This document shows positions 1 through 11,468 of a DNA stretch of 64,000 bases, one piece after another. This stretch comes from Cannabis sativa (taxonomy: Eukaryota > Streptophyta > Magnoliopsida > Rosales > Cannabaceae). The DNA is taken from positions 15,748,001-15,812,000 of the forward strand of contig NC_083603.1 of the NCBI RefSeq assembly GCF_029168945.1. The letters are read 5' to 3'. Each line of letters opens with the position of its first letter. Within the stretch, counting starts at the first letter, position 1. A program made the position numbers and the translations under genes. Below the pieces are notes generated by a model that saw nothing but the letters and a program-made list of their open reading frames with translations, was not told the origin of the DNA and made no database searches.

Positions 1-1534
1 GTATTTGTCTTTCATTTCTGTCTTTATGTCTGCAGGGCTGCACTTTGTTTTCAGGTTCAAGAATTTTGGTTTTACAAAATCTGCTATCAACTTTGATGTA
101 ACTTGTCGTTGATCTCCAAATCTTATTGTAACTGCACATGTGTGTTCTTCTTCGTAGCTCCTTATTATGAATGTTTCTGTGTTTCCATTTTTTGTAGCCT
201 TTAAACTCCATTTGCAATTTGTGTCCAAACACACTATGTTGTATTCTTTTGTGCAAGATTTCACTACTTTGTATTGAAATGTCTTCTTGATTGCAAAGTA
301 GCACAGTGTACTTATCAATGTTTCTTTGTCCTTGTAAATTTGCCCCTTCTCTATTGTTTCATGTCGTTTGTCATTGATGATCATCATTTCTGTGTTGTCC
401 ACTTCCTCTTCTTCTTCCTGGTTGTTTTCTAGTTGCTGTACCATTTCTGCAGCCACAAGCTTTGCATAGTCGGTGAAGTCGAAATCTTCATCTACTGCTG
501 TAGTTTTTTCTCTGTTGTTGTCTGGTTGTTGTATGGTTGATTCTGATGACACTGCACCTGTTTCTAGGAAAAATGCATCAACTTCACCAGATCCCATCGT
601 CTGCGCAGATAGTTGTTGCTTGGAAGTTGTTGCCGTGTTGTTTCCAGGTTGCTGCAAGTCTTCCTGTGCTGCGTTGTTCTCATACGATTCCATGATCATA
701 TTGTTCCACACCATTGTTTGTTTAGGTGGTGCCGTGTTACTGGTTTTGTTCACACACAATGGGTACCTTGTGAAATCAACCTCCTTCGTTAATAGCTTTA
801 TGTAGAACAACAGACTTTTGTCATCCTTGATTTGTAGTGGTTGGCCTCCTTCCTTCAGTTGATATTTCAGTTGTAGTTGTGTTGATTCATGGTTGCATTG
901 GAGTTCTTCCATCATTATTCTCATTAGTTCCTCAAAAGTGCACTTGGTCGAAATTAATTCTCCACTTGATTCATAATCAACATAGTTTTTGTTGTCATCC
1001 CAATGCCCATTGCTCTGCACCAATATTTGTAATGGTTCTGTTTCCTGAAATAATGTAAATTATTTACTTGGTTCAGTTTTTGTAGTTGCAAACAACTATT
1101 TTAATCTGTCAAAACAACCAATAAACAACTCTTTCCAGCAATAACTTATGCATCTAACACTTTCAGCTGGCCGACTATTTATATAGCTTAAATCAACTAT
1201 CAAACAACTATTTTAAAATCAATCAGTAATTAATAACAATAGATTCATATTTTCTAGTTTGTAGATCCCAAACAACTATTATTCCACTGTAAAACAACTT
1301 GTAAACAACATTTTTCAGAATAAAATACTGTAGCAATTATTTATATGCGTTAATGTTTATTTTCATGCAAACCGTTGTTGTTTTTTTTCTCAGCTTCATC
1401 AATATTTCATTATTATTTCAATTTAATCCGGTTTTCATCAATTAATATCAAATTACTATTCATCTACACTAAAAGATGTTTTCACGTTCCTGAAAAAATT
1501 TGTTTACCTTCAATTCTCCTTCTGATTCAATCAT
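1..1534 (-). CDS. MULE (MuDR-type) transposase, N-terminal part, cut by the window edge
   Basis: Two minus-strand exons are readable. A short first exon (1534-1508, ATG at 1534) encodes MIESEGELK and ends at a GT donor. A long exon starts at 1044 after a clean TTTCAG acceptor, stays in phase and remains open to base 1, so the rest lies outside the window. The first ~90 residues after the junction look like a PB1-type domain (LQILVQSNGHW at its start). After a Gln/Asn-rich linker comes the MuDR DNA-binding domain: FAIKKTFQYKVVKSC, then C-x4-C-x-W and a terminal HTC. This order (PB1, MuDR, then MULE DDE and SWIM) is known for MULE transposases and the domesticated MUSTANG-A genes. The DDE domain would lie left of base 1. 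No stop is seen in the ~350 codons visible. Whether it is a mobile element or a domesticated gene cannot be told without the 3' part and terminal repeats. Confidence 0.75.
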
Positions 1535-2498
1535 GGGTGAGTTTCTTTGATTTCCAGCTCCCCTTCTACTCGGTTCTTCTCCTCTGATCGCGATTTCTTT
1601 GTTCAATGATTGTTGTTTTTGAGTTTTTTTTGTACATCAATGGAGGTTTCCTGGTTTTTTTTTTTTTTCCTTTTCGTTTTTCATTTTGGATTTTCGGGAT
1701 TCAGCTTGTTTCCTAGGAGTTCTACATTTTTTTAGATTTTGATTTTGCTGGTTTTGGAAGAAAGATGGTTGAGATTGGGTTGTTGGGGTTGGATCGCTGG
1801 GTCACGAAAAAGGCTGCGGCTGGGTCACGAAGAAGATGGTGTTCCGTTTTGCTTGGCCGGCATTTTTGTAATTAACAACTTTATAGTTTCTATTTTTGTT
1901 TATTTCCTTTTTTAGGGTCATAAATGTAAATTTATTACATTTTAAGTTTATAATAGAAAAAATCTCAATTTTTAATAGTTAAAAAAATTTAAAATACATA
2001 ATTAATACATGTCAAAATTTAAAAGTCATAACTAACCTTTTACCCTAATTTATTTTAGAATTTCCTAAAAAAGCATATAAAAGTTTATTATAAATACAAT
2101 GAACACAATTGTGCCTATAGCTTTTTCCGCGTGTGTAAAACTGAGCTTGCACTACAATATAATATATATCAAATTTATATTCATATAGATATAGTAATAA
2201 GCTATCCAATGAGTAATATATAACACCTTCGAACTATCTCTACCATCGATTCATCGTGCATGTGTTTTAGTTCTGCATTTTTCTTGCCCCTCTCTCCTAA
2301 AATTATTGATAAAACACAACCGCAAAATTAATAAAGAAAACCAAACAATTTAAGGCCACATGACCTTCAATTTCTAATTCTCTGATTACGATACGTTTTA
2401 ATTATGAAGGGACGTTCGAAAATAGAATTTGATGACTTCAACATAATAAGGATATTTTTTTTTTCCTGGAAAAGAAAAAAAACAAACAAAATAATGTA
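1535..2498. other. Non-coding spacer between MULE and UGT genes
   Basis: AT-rich DNA with homopolymer T and A runs. It holds the presumed 5' flank of the MULE gene and the 3' flank of the UGT gene. I see no ORF, RNA gene or clear terminal inverted repeat here. Confidence 0.5.
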
Positions 2499-3974
2499 TC
2501 ACGATATATCCAAATTTCTAATATCTTCAATGAACAGCTTCATGTCGAGATAAGAAGATCCTCCTTCCTCTATTGCCTTCTGTGCCATATCACTAAGCCT
2601 TTTCACTCTTTCTCTTCTCTCCTCTCCTTCCTTATCTTGTGCCATTACTTTTTCTATAGCTTCAAGAATATCCTTACTTAATACAAACACTCCAAACTCT
2701 TCTTCTCTCCCATATGGAACAACAAACTTAGGCCCCACACTCTCACCAACCTTCAAAACTTGAACAATCAACTTCTGATTATAGAATTGCTCAGCAAACA
2801 TGGGCCAAGTTATCATTGGTTTGCCATAAGTAATCCCTTCCAATGTTGAGTTCCAACCACAATGAGTTAAAAAGCCTCCAACTGAAGAGTGTGACAATAT
2901 CAGTACCTGTGGTGCCCAACCAAATATCAAGAGTGCCCTGCTTTTAGTCCTTTCCTTAAAACCACTTTCTGAAATCCATTTCTCTATCTCTTCTTCCTGA
3001 TCGTATCCTCTTATTACCCAAATGAATGGCTTGTTTGATGCTTCTAAGGCCACACCAAGCTCTATCATCTGTGGAATTAAAAGGCGGCTGACACTTCCCA
3101 AGCAAGCATAAACCACACAGCTTTTAGGCCAAGAATCAAGCCATTCTGTGCACTGTTTTTCATCAACAGCACCAGCCGGGTTGTTCCCTCTTTGAGCCAC
3201 TTCAAGCTTTGTTTTGTTGAAAAGAGAGACCGGACCAATACACCATGCTTTGCCTACTTTTTCCTTTCTATAACCTTCAACGTACTTCCATTCCAATTCC
3301 TCAAAGCTGTTCACCAAAAACCCATCTGCTCCTTCTTCAGATTCTCTTATTCTGTCGTGAAATTTTTGTCCAAATTCTAAATTTGGATACAAATCTGCAG
3401 CTAATTGATTTCTAGTAAACTCAAGATGATCAGGCATACCAGGAACCACAAAGGGTACTGACATTGGTACACTCAAATGGACTTGGGATTTTCTAATCAT
3501 GTGATTGCATAACAGAGAAAAACAACTCATTCCATCAAACAAAACTCTTGGTATCCCAAACTTGGTGGCGATTTCGGCTGTCCATGGAAGGTGTTTGTCA
3601 GCTATAATGCAGCTTGGCCTAGGCTTAAGCTCACTGACCACTTGCTCAATTGGCTGTTGAAGCTCGTTAAGCGCGATGAAGAAACTCCCTAGCAAGTTTC
3701 TTGAAGGGACTAAGTCCACAGTGTCACATCCCTCTGGTAAGCCGAATTCATGGAGTGGCAAAGAGACTTGGACTAGCTGGATTTTCAGATTGGAATTTTC
3801 GGTGGCCTGTTCGATGATTGGCCTTATTCTTGCAGCGATAACCGGCAGGGTGATGAGGGTGATCATGGCGCCGTGCTCTGCTAATTTTCTGGCCATATCG
3901 GCCATGGGGATAAAGTGGCCTGGAGCCATGAATGGGATTACAATAAGGTGAAGCTTGTACGGTTCTGAAGCCAT
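2499..3974 (-). CDS. Family-1 UDP-glycosyltransferase, UGT73 type (UGT73C-like)
   Basis: A single uninterrupted 491-residue ORF, the usual length for plant family-1 UGTs, which transfer sugar from a UDP-sugar to small acceptors such as flavonoids, terpenoids or hormones in the cytosol. The catalytic His is His20 in APGHFIPM and the partner Asp is Asp126 in IIADKHLPW. The 44-residue PSPG donor box spans about residues 353-396, beginning WAPQVLILSHSSVGGF, with HCGWNS at 371-376 and a final Gln396, which in the family favours UDP-glucose. The MASEPYKLHLIVIPFMAPGH start matches UGT73C proteins, which are often intronless. There is no signal peptide or membrane segment. An AATAAATA TATA-like stretch lies ~90 bp upstream (about 4063-4072). 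All key residues are present and no break is seen, so it is probably functional. The acceptor substrate cannot be inferred. Confidence 0.95.
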   Translation of the reverse strand: MASEPYKLHLIVIPFMAPGHFIPMADMARKLAEHGAMITLITLPVIAARIRPIIEQATENSNLKIQLVQVSLPLHEFGLPEGCDTVDLVPSRNLLGSFFIALNELQQPIEQVVSELKPRPSCIIADKHLPWTAEIATKFGIPRVLFDGMSCFSLLCNHMIRKSQVHLSVPMSVPFVVPGMPDHLEFTRNQLAADLYPNLEFGQKFHDRIRESEEGADGFLVNSFEELEWKYVEGYRKEKVGKAWCIGPVSLFNKTKLEVAQRGNNPAGAVDEKQCTEWLDSWPKSCVVYACLGSVSRLLIPQMIELGVALEASNKPFIWVIRGYDQEEEIEKWISESGFKERTKSRALLIFGWAPQVLILSHSSVGGFLTHCGWNSTLEGITYGKPMITWPMFAEQFYNQKLIVQVLKVGESVGPKFVVPYGREEEFGVFVLSKDILEAIEKVMAQDKEGEERRERVKRLSDMAQKAIEEGGSSYLDMKLFIEDIRNLDIS

Positions 3975-4552
3975 TTTGGTATCTGTGATTTTTCTTTGAA
4001 TTTTGAATACTTATTAATGATTACTCTATTGTTTGATTTTTCTACAAGTATAAAACATTAGTGTCTATTTATTAAGAGGTGTAAGTTTGACTTTTCTATT
4101 TGTTAAATTTGGATGGAAGATAGAGTGGCTTCGTGGATGTAACACAATCTCCAATGTCCCTGACACCTGATCTAAATTTTATATTAAATTCAACTAACAG
4201 TCAATAATTTTCAAAAAAAAAAAAAAAACTAACAGACAATAGTATATTTGGGCTAAATTTTATAATTTGCTCTAATACACTAAAAATAAATTTTATTTTT
4301 ATAGAATAATGTAAAAAAGGCAACAAACATAAAAAAATTATATTAAATATATAAATAAAATATAAAAAATTATTATTCATATTAATAAATGATAAAAAAA
4401 AGTAAATAAAAAACGATATTTAGTGTAAAATTTAACATATGTTATGTTTTGTGTTAAATTTGATACGACGTATTTATTAAATTTAGACGCATTATACTTG
4501 AAGTTTAATTTTACGAATATGAGCTAAAAAAAAATATGCATATCCCTATATT

Positions 4553-4700
4553 TATAGTACCCTTTAAAAAATGCTCTATGGTACAAATAAAAAAAAATGT
4601 TAAGGGACACTGCCAAAAGTATTGTAAGAGGCCATGGGAATGCTGTTGGAACCATAACGTCCGTATAATACACTAATAGCAATGTTTAAATGAAAAAAAA
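4553..4700 (+). repeat. Dispersed repeat, copy 1 (partner at 24826-24960)
   Basis: The segment shares a colinear run of motifs with 24826-24960: atgctct..g(g/a)t(a/g)caaata, then ttaagggacactgcca / ctaaggggcattgcca, then ctgttggaaccataa / cggttggaaccataa, then tagcaatgtttaaat / aacaatgttcaaat. No coding potential. The copies are diverged; the family is not recognised. Confidence 0.55.
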
Positions 4701-4702
4701 AA

Positions 4703-5072
4703 TGTAAATACTATTTTGGATTCTGTATTTTGTAAAAGTTACAGAGTGAACATTCTGTTTTGTTAAATGACAAAATAAACCTTTTATTTTTCAAAATAAT
4801 AAAAATAGGACCCTAAGCTTAATTTTCGAAAACTTTTTTTTAAAATAACCAACTTAAAGACAAACCCTAACACGAACATATACAGAAAATATAAATAATT
4901 TTATCATAACACATTTAGATTGGATAATAATTAAATTTTATTTTGACAAAAAATCAGTTCAGGGTCTTATTTGTACTATTTTGGAAAAAACAGAGTTCAT
5001 TTTGTCATTTAACAAAATAGAGGGTCCAATTGATAACTTTTGCAAAACACAAGGTCTAAAATGGTATTTACC
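4703..5072. mobile_element. MITE-like element with long terminal inverted repeats
   Basis: The left arm (4703 to about 4820, starting gtaaatactattttgg) is the inverted complement of the right arm (about 4955-5072, ending aaaatggtatttacc). Both arms carry ttttgttaaatgacaaaat. The centre is AT-rich without an ORF. Half of another copy lies at 28966-29086. Both flanks are A-rich, so a TSD cannot be called reliably. Confidence 0.7.
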
Positions 5073-5311
5073 GTAAAAAAAATATTGGTGGCAAAACCAC
5101 ATGAACTTTATTTTTATTAACACTTAACCACCTAAATTCAAATTTTGATGGCAAAACCTATTGAACTCCCATTTTGTTTTGTTCTCAACACTTCCATCTA
5201 AAAATTTCAATCAAGTGCTACAATAGACTACCTACGTGTATGCAAGTGTACACACATTATATTTTTAGTGATCCTCATAATATTAATTATTAAAATATTA
5301 TAAAAAATAAT

Positions 5312-5726
5312 GGGAAATTCTATAATACACCCCCTTAAAAGGGATACACTAATACATCTCTATCTGTTTTAGTATCCAAAATAATTTTTTAATCAATTTT
5401 TTTCTCATGGTCATGTAAATTATACTTATTTAAGAAACCTGTAAAATTTTAAGAAATTCAGAAAAGTTTAACACGCCGAAAATTGCGTTCAAGCAGTGTG
5501 TTGCACGCGTGACTATTTTATTTTATACTCGTGTAAAATATACTATTTGAACATTATTTTCTATATTGTAAATTATTCTGAATTTATTAAAATTTTGTAT
5601 GATATCTTAAATAGCTATAACGTACATGAATATGAAAAAAAAATAGACTAAAAATTTTTGGATGCTGAAACAAGTAAAGGGTGTATCAATACATCCCTTT
5701 TAAGGGGGTGCATTGTAGAATCACCT
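5312..5726. mobile_element. 415-bp MITE with 9-bp TSD (MULE-type)
   Basis: Terminal inverted repeats: the left end starts gggaaattctataatacacc and the right end is its imperfect complement (ggtgcattgtagaatcacct). Both arms carry the block ccccttaaaaggga / tcccttttaagggg. It is flanked by AAAAATAAT at 5303-5311 and again at 5727-5735. A 9-bp duplication is characteristic of Mutator-like elements. No ORF inside. Confidence 0.8.
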
Positions 5727-5735
5727 AAAAATAAT

Positions 5736-6158
5736 TTAAAAATATTAAAGTAAATCTTTTTTAAAAAATTATAAATTAATTAAATTATATAAAAAAATAT
5801 TTTATTTTATTTTTCTTTTCTTTTCTTTTCTTTTTTCTTTTGATTTTCTCTTTTTCTCCTGAAATCCATTCATCTTCGACAACCCATATCCACCAAAACC
5901 CTAGCCCTCTTTGTGCGGCAGCCTTCCCCAGCTCTACCACCGGCAATCATCGGCCTAATCGGGCTACACTATTATTATCCCCAACGCTGAGACACCCAAA
6001 CCCCCAATGTGATTTGTCTTTCTTTTCTTGTAGGTTGACGGAGGTTGGAGCGTCAGTCGGGCTTCGGTCGACAGTGGTAATGGCTTCACCTGGTGCTTTC
6101 CGTCCACCGTAGAGAGAGAAAAGAGATAGAGAATAGAGAGAGTGACATTAATTGGATC
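5736..6158 (+). other. Host sequence with a leader-like segment before the hAT insertion
   Basis: A CT-rich run (5807-5860) is followed by a 90-codon ORF (5840-6112) that resembles a plant 5' leader or first exon (ccaaaaccctagccctc). I recognise no domain. The last bases, ATTGGATC (6151-6158), are the left copy of the hAT TSD. It could be a broken first exon; coding status is doubtful. Confidence 0.3.
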
Positions 6159-6727
6159 TAGGCATGGCAAAAAGATCCATTCATTCAGATCGAATCAGTG
6201 ATCCGATCCGACGGATCATTACTTATCTGAAACATTCAGATAGTTATTGGATCTTGGATTAGATCCGACCCGCCCTGCTTAATTTTTTTACGGATCGGAT
6301 CTGACCCGATCCGTTTTAAATATATATATATTTTTTTTTTAAAAAAATATTTTGACTTTTAATATATTTTTTTTTTAAAAAAAGAAATTTGAATCTACCC
6401 TAAATTAAATCCCAATTTCACCAAATCTCATTTTCTTCTCCTCATTTTCCCGAGAAAATCCAAATTCCAAACAGCCTACACGAACCTTGCCCTCAATAGA
6501 AGATTCCTCTAAAACCTAGGTATATCTCGTCTGATTTTAGGGTTTTCACTACTAAAGCTAAACACAATTCTTTCACAGAAAAACCCCTAAACTTCTCTTC
6601 TGTGGCCGCTCCAATTGGGTCCTCCGGCTTGCCCACTTCGCCAGTTCTCTTCCTTTCATCTCAATAAGGTATCTTGTGAGTTTTATTGCTCATTTCTACA
6701 TACGTTTTGAATATCATATAAATAGTT

Positions 6728-7121
6728 GTGCGATTTATTGCTCATTTCATCTCATTTCTACAACGACACCCACCATTGCCGCCTCCTTCTCCATCGCTGG
6801 CTCTCGGGCTCAATAAAAGCACCTTCACTTACGACGAGGTTGCGGTGGCAACGGGCGGGTTTTCACAGGAGAATTTGTTGGGACAAGGCGGGTTTGGGTA
6901 CGTGCACAAAGGGGTTTTGCCTAATGGGAAACAAGTTGCAGTGAAGAGCCTAAAATCGGGAAGTGGTCAAGGTGAGAGAGAGTTTCAGGCAGAGGTTGAG
7001 ATCATTAGCAGAGTACACCATCGACATCTTGTGTCACTTGTCGGATATTGTATTGCCGGTGGACAGAGAATGTTGGTATATGAGTTTGTTCCTAATAACA
7101 CCTTGGAATATCATCTTCACG
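6728..7121 (+). pseudogene. Captured PERK-type receptor kinase exon (kinase N-lobe) inside the hAT element
   Basis: The ORF from 6728 reads through [16 protein letters not shown], the glycine loop [12 protein letters not shown] (51-62), VAVKSLK with the ATP-binding Lys73, and [16 protein letters not shown] with the helix-C Glu91, then stops being kinase-like after EYHLHG. That point is followed at once by GTACGT, a consensus splice donor at 7122, which matches where proline-rich extensin-like receptor kinase (PERK) genes have an intron. The C-lobe, the catalytic Asp and the transmembrane segment are absent. The first ~28 residues ([14 protein letters not shown]) may retain part of the Pro-rich region. 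It is a genomic gene fragment carried by the transposon rather than a retrocopy, because the intron start was carried along. It could be transcribed as a chimera from the element's own leader. Confidence 0.85.
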
Positions 7122-7786
7122 GTACGTACCTAATTTTAATTCTTATATTTTTATGGTTTTAAGGGTATAAATTCTTAAAATAAGATAACTAGTTACTTTA
7201 CCTCTAGTTACCTTAAAGTATCTAGTTACCTTTATTTAACTTTTCCAATACTATATTTTTGTGCAAATACAAATTGTATGAAAACCTTTATTTAACTTTT
7301 AGACATGATCCCCCACTTTGGAAGGTTGATTATACTTGGGAAATATGCAGGATGGTTCCTGAATTGGATTTCTATGGACGCTGGAATGTTTTTTTTATCT
7401 TAAAATAATTGCTTTGCTATTTATGGTGTTGAATTTTAAAGGTTTTTCCACTTTGTGCAGACTGATAGTGAAGTTGACGTACAAGATCTGCTTGATAATC
7501 TTGGACTTAGAGATAAGCAACAATTTGTAAGTTTTCTTAGAATTATTAAAGGAATACACTATAACCTTTCTTATAGAAGAGTTTGAATATCTTATATATT
7601 CATCCATAGTGAAGTAAGTTTTGAGAAAATTTGTGTGCTGCGGTGATATAAGGATGAGAACTTGTGTATTGTTTTATTGATTATAGTTGAAATTAACAAA
7701 TGGTTATGGTTAATAAAATAGGGGAAATGCTATCCAATTTTTTATAGATATATTTTGTCTGCATTAGTTTTTATATAATTGAGAAT
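7122..7786 (+). other. hAT interior between kinase exon and transposase, non-coding
   Basis: AT-rich sequence beginning with the carried-over kinase intron. A short exon-like segment around 7460-7527 (ctgatagtgaagttgacg...) is possible, but nothing is recognised. Confidence 0.35.
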
Positions 7787-9966
7787 ATGATGTTAAATGT
7801 AGGTTATATGTCTGGCCAAATGAATTCTAGTTTTGGGGGTGCTGAATTTGTTACATCAGAAGAAGTAGAGTCTAGTGATAGAATAGATGAAACTCAGAGT
7901 GGAGAGACAACAAATAAGAAAAAGAGAAGATCTCCTGCATGGGATTACTTTACTTTGCAAACGATTGACAATGTATTGAAAGCAGTGTGCAATCACTGCG
8001 GGAGGCACATGGCGGCAGGAAAAAAATAAGGGGACTAAGCATTTAAATCTTCATGTAGATCGATGTCCAGTGTTGAAAGAACAACGTGCAAATGCCATTG
8101 CAAGTCCTCTAGTCACCTACAATCTTGATCAATAACTATAGGAAGAAAAAAGTTAGCTCATATGATTATTCTACATGAGTACCCTTTATCGATGGTTAAA
8201 CACAGTGGATTAATAGATTTTGCAAACACGATTTCTCCTATGTTCCAATTGATGTCAAGGAATACAATAAGGTCTGACATTATGAAGATACATAAGCTTG
8301 AGAAGGAAAAATGTGGAGAAATTTTGAAGAAAAATAAAAGTAGAATAGCTTTAACCACTGATATGTGGACTGTCAATCATCAAAAGAGAGAATATATGGT
8401 TGTTACAGCTCATTTTATAGACGATGCTTGGACCTTGCATAGTCAGATTATAAGCTTTAAGTATGTACCATGCCCACATGACGCTCTAGCACTTACAGAG
8501 GCACTAAGTTCTTCAATGTCTGAATGGAGTATTGAAGATAAGGTTAGTACGGTGACACTTGATAATGCATCCACTAATGATGCAATGATTCCACTTTTGA
8601 AGGAAAAACTTGATCCTAGTTGCTTTATTTTGAATGGAGAGCTGCTTCACATGCGTTGTTGTGCGCATATTTTGAATTTAATTTTTAGAGGTGGTTTGTC
8701 TGTTATCGGTGATAGCATTGATAAGATTCGAGATAGTGTCGCTTATTGGTCAGGCACACCAAAACGGTATGAGAAATTTGAGGAGAATGCTCGTCACCTT
8801 GGAGTCACATGTACTAAAAAGTTGTCTCTTGATTGTGTTACAAGATGGAATTCAACATACTTAATGATAAAGACAGCTTTATTGTACAAAACAGTATTTG
8901 AGCGAGCAAAGCTTTGTGATCTAAAGTATAAATGTTTGCCATCAGAAGATGATTGGATTAGAGCTCAAAAGTTATGTGAAAGGCTAGAAGTTTTTCATGA
9001 GGTGAGAGAGTTATTTTCTGGTACCAAGTACCCTACTGCCAATCTATTCTTCCCGGAGATGTGTAAAATTAAGAGAAAAATTGAAGAAGGAATGTGATCA
9101 AATGAGTTATTTATTAAGGATATGTCAACTCAAATGATGTTTAAGTTTCAAAAGTATTGGGAACAAATTCATGGGATTATGACTATTGCAGTGGTTTTGG
9201 ATCCTAGATACAAGTTTTTGTTGCTCCAATTTTATTTTCCTCAACTCTACGGAGATGATAATTGGGAGGTTGAAATTAGAAAGGTGCGTAGGCTTTGTGT
9301 TGATCTATTCAATGAGTACAAATCTAAATGTCCTACTTTAAGTGAAAACAATTCACTTGTGGAAGGGTCATCATCTTCTTCAACACAAGATCATCTATCT
9401 AACTATGACTTATATGTTAGATCTTCATCTGGTGCAATGAATGAAAAGTCAGAGTTGTATCTCTATTTAGATGACCAAGTGTTACCCAAGACTAATGAAT
9501 TCTTTTATATATGCAAATATTGGAAGATAACAGGATCTAAATATCCTGTGTTGAACATGATTGCCAGAGACATATTTGCTGTGCCGGTTAGCACTGTTGC
9601 TTCAGAGTCCTCATTCAGTACTGGTGGTAGACACGTGAGTCCACATCGAGCAAGACTTCATCCTACTACTTTGGAGGCATTGGTCTGTACTCAAAGTTGG
9701 TTGGCAATTGACAAACAATGTATAATTATTTGTTTCTTATCATATATGTTTATACATTAATTAATAGTTGCTTTATTATATTATTTTAATAATTTTTTTT
9801 ATAGGCACAAAAACTAAACTAATTACCGTAAATGATCAAGATAATGATGTAGATCCGAATATGGTAATTGTTTTCATTTTTAAAATTTATAAATTAAATT
9901 ATACTTTTATTATTAACATATTTATTTTTTTTGCAGGAGCCGTACATAATCAATCTTGAAGACTAG
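7787..9966 (+). pseudogene. hAT transposase (BED zinc finger, RNase H-like core, hAT dimerisation domain), broken
   Basis: The first ORF (7787-8029) has a basic KKKRR stretch and the start of a BED finger (SPAWDYFTLQ ... CNHCGRH). It is cut by a one-base shift in an A run near 8023-8029; the missing zinc ligands (KHLNLH...C) continue in the next frame and that frame meets a stop near 8130. The main body resumes from about 8143 and is open to a TGA at 9095-9097. It includes ALTTDMWTV (first catalytic Asp), LDNASTND (second Asp), CCAHILNLI and DCVTRWNST. It continues in the same frame from 9098 and contains VLDPRYK and the dimerisation motif ASESSFSTGG...LHPTTLEALVC. Two short 3' exons are suggested by TATAG (9804-9808) and TTGCAG (9931-9936) acceptors, ending in EPYIINLED. 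With one frameshift and two stops, an active enzyme is unlikely. Confidence 0.88.
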
Positions 9967-10450
9967 AAGAACAACATTTAAAAAGTTTATAGTTAATTTC
10001 ATGTATTTTTTAGATGAGATTTATTTCATGTAATCATCATACTACATTATTATTGATGATTATATTAGTGGAATTTCTAAAATTTGGTAATTTTTTTAAT
10101 TTTTAATAGTAAAATTACATTTTTATGTGATAAGAATTCGATATATTTTTTTTATTGATTTTGACAAATAAAATAAAAATAGATAAGAAAAATGATGCAT
10201 TATTAGTTCTTAAACAAATAAATTTTGAAAAAAAAAATTATAAATTTAGATATAAAATAATTTTTCTTAAAAAAAAAAAAAGAAATTCGGGTCGGATCAG
10301 ATCCGATCCGTATAAGGCGGGTCGGATCAGATCCGATCCGAGTATCTGATCCAGCGGGGCGGGGCGGGACAAATCCGTACATGATCTGGATCAGGTCGGA
10401 TCAGATCCGACCCGCCCCATTGACATTCCTAATTGGATCTGGCTCTTTCT

Positions 10451-10856
10451 CTTAGAGCATCTCCAATGCAAGCAATGTTTAAAGGTGTCATAGAACTCTA
10501 CATCACTCTAAAATATAATATATTATTTTCTCTTTCCTCCATATCATTTTTGGTCATTTCCTACTAAAAAATACTCCAATGCTAAGCAACTCTAGAAATT
10601 ATGTCTCATACACTATTATCATTAATTTAAATATAATATTCTATTTTATTACTTTCTTTTGTTTAAACAAATAACGTTTATTTGAAATTAAAAAAAAAGA
10701 AGGAAAGAAAAGTCCGATATCACCATTGCTCCCGTCAAGCTACTGTAGTTGCTCAACTATTTTTCTCCAATGCTATAGCTACAGTTAAATGTAGCCCACC
10801 TCCTGGCAAGCTCTAATGAGCAACATGAATATATAGAGCATTGGAGTTGCTCTAAG
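10451..10856. mobile_element. 406-bp MITE with 19-bp terminal inverted repeats
   Basis: The left end cttagagcatctccaatgc and right end gcattggagttgctctaag are inverted complements with one mismatch. This gagcatctccaatg end is widespread among plant MITEs. No ORF inside. The TSD is unclear because the flanks extend the inverted symmetry (ctctt / aagag). Confidence 0.75.
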
Positions 10857-11231
10857 AGGTCTGATGATATAATTGGTTATAGCTAGCTATCATTAGGAAA
10901 TCCACTAAAAGAACCTAATTTTGTATCAATGTGGCAGTCCTTCAATAAGGAGCATGACAGTATAATGCTACTGGGTCATACGTACAACACGTGATGCCCA
11001 TATCAGATCAACATAGTTTCAAATTATGGCACAGTGGAGTGGATGACAATACAATATCACCACAAGCTTCATCTCCGTATCGACCATCGCGCAATAGAAG
11101 GGTGAGAGAGAAAGAAAGAGAGAGGAAGAAGAGATGGAATTAGGGTTGGGGCATTGGGTCTCGCAGCCAGAAGAAAGGAAAATGCGTCACGTCTAGAGGA
11201 AAATCTTTTAAAATTATAATATTTAAATTAT
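10857..11231. other. Spacer without a recognised gene
   Basis: Contains a purine-rich (GA)n-like stretch at 11104-11136 and a leader-like ggaattagggttgggg. No ORF of note and no repeat ends. Confidence 0.4.
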
Positions 11232-11468
11232 TGTTATAAAATAATATAAAGTAGATGAGAGGAAAGAAGAAGAAGATGAAGAGAGAAAGAGAAAGTGAAT
11301 GAGAATTTCTGAGTTGTTTATTCCAATGGGGTGAACCCCTATTTATACAAATATGAGATATTAAGAAACTAAGAAAAAGGGAAACTAAGAAAAAGAAGAA
11401 TATTGATTACAATTAATGGTAATAAATAAAAGATTTGGACATCCACATAATTATTAATATTTATAACA
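11232..11468 (-). repeat. 3' LTR of a minus-strand Copia element (Copia C)
   Basis: The 237-bp unit is bounded by the inverted octamers TGTTATAA and TTATAACA. Read on the minus strand it carries a TATAAATAGG promoter-like box (complement of about 11336-11347). Directly inside it lies a polypurine tract. The partner 5' LTR is not present in the window. Confidence 0.75.

Larger units (their letters stand above)
6159..10431 (+). mobile_element. hAT superfamily DNA transposon, 4.27 kb, complete ends
   Basis: The ends are TAGGCATGGCAA on the left and TTGACATTCCTA on the right, which is the inverted complement with two mismatches. A perfect 8-bp TSD, ATTGGATC, lies at 6151-6158 and 10432-10439. 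Subterminal regions at both ends are packed with short GATCCGATCC / GGATCAGATCCGA motifs (6170-6310 and 10285-10412), a pattern typical of hAT transposase binding regions. The interior carries a BED-type hAT transposase broken by frameshift and stops, plus a receptor-kinase exon. The ends look mobilisable in trans by a related transposase, but the encoded one is dead. Confidence 0.9.

Noticed and set aside
3192..3951. Plus-strand ORFs of 62 and 91 codons
   Set aside because: They are antisense to the UGT coding sequence.
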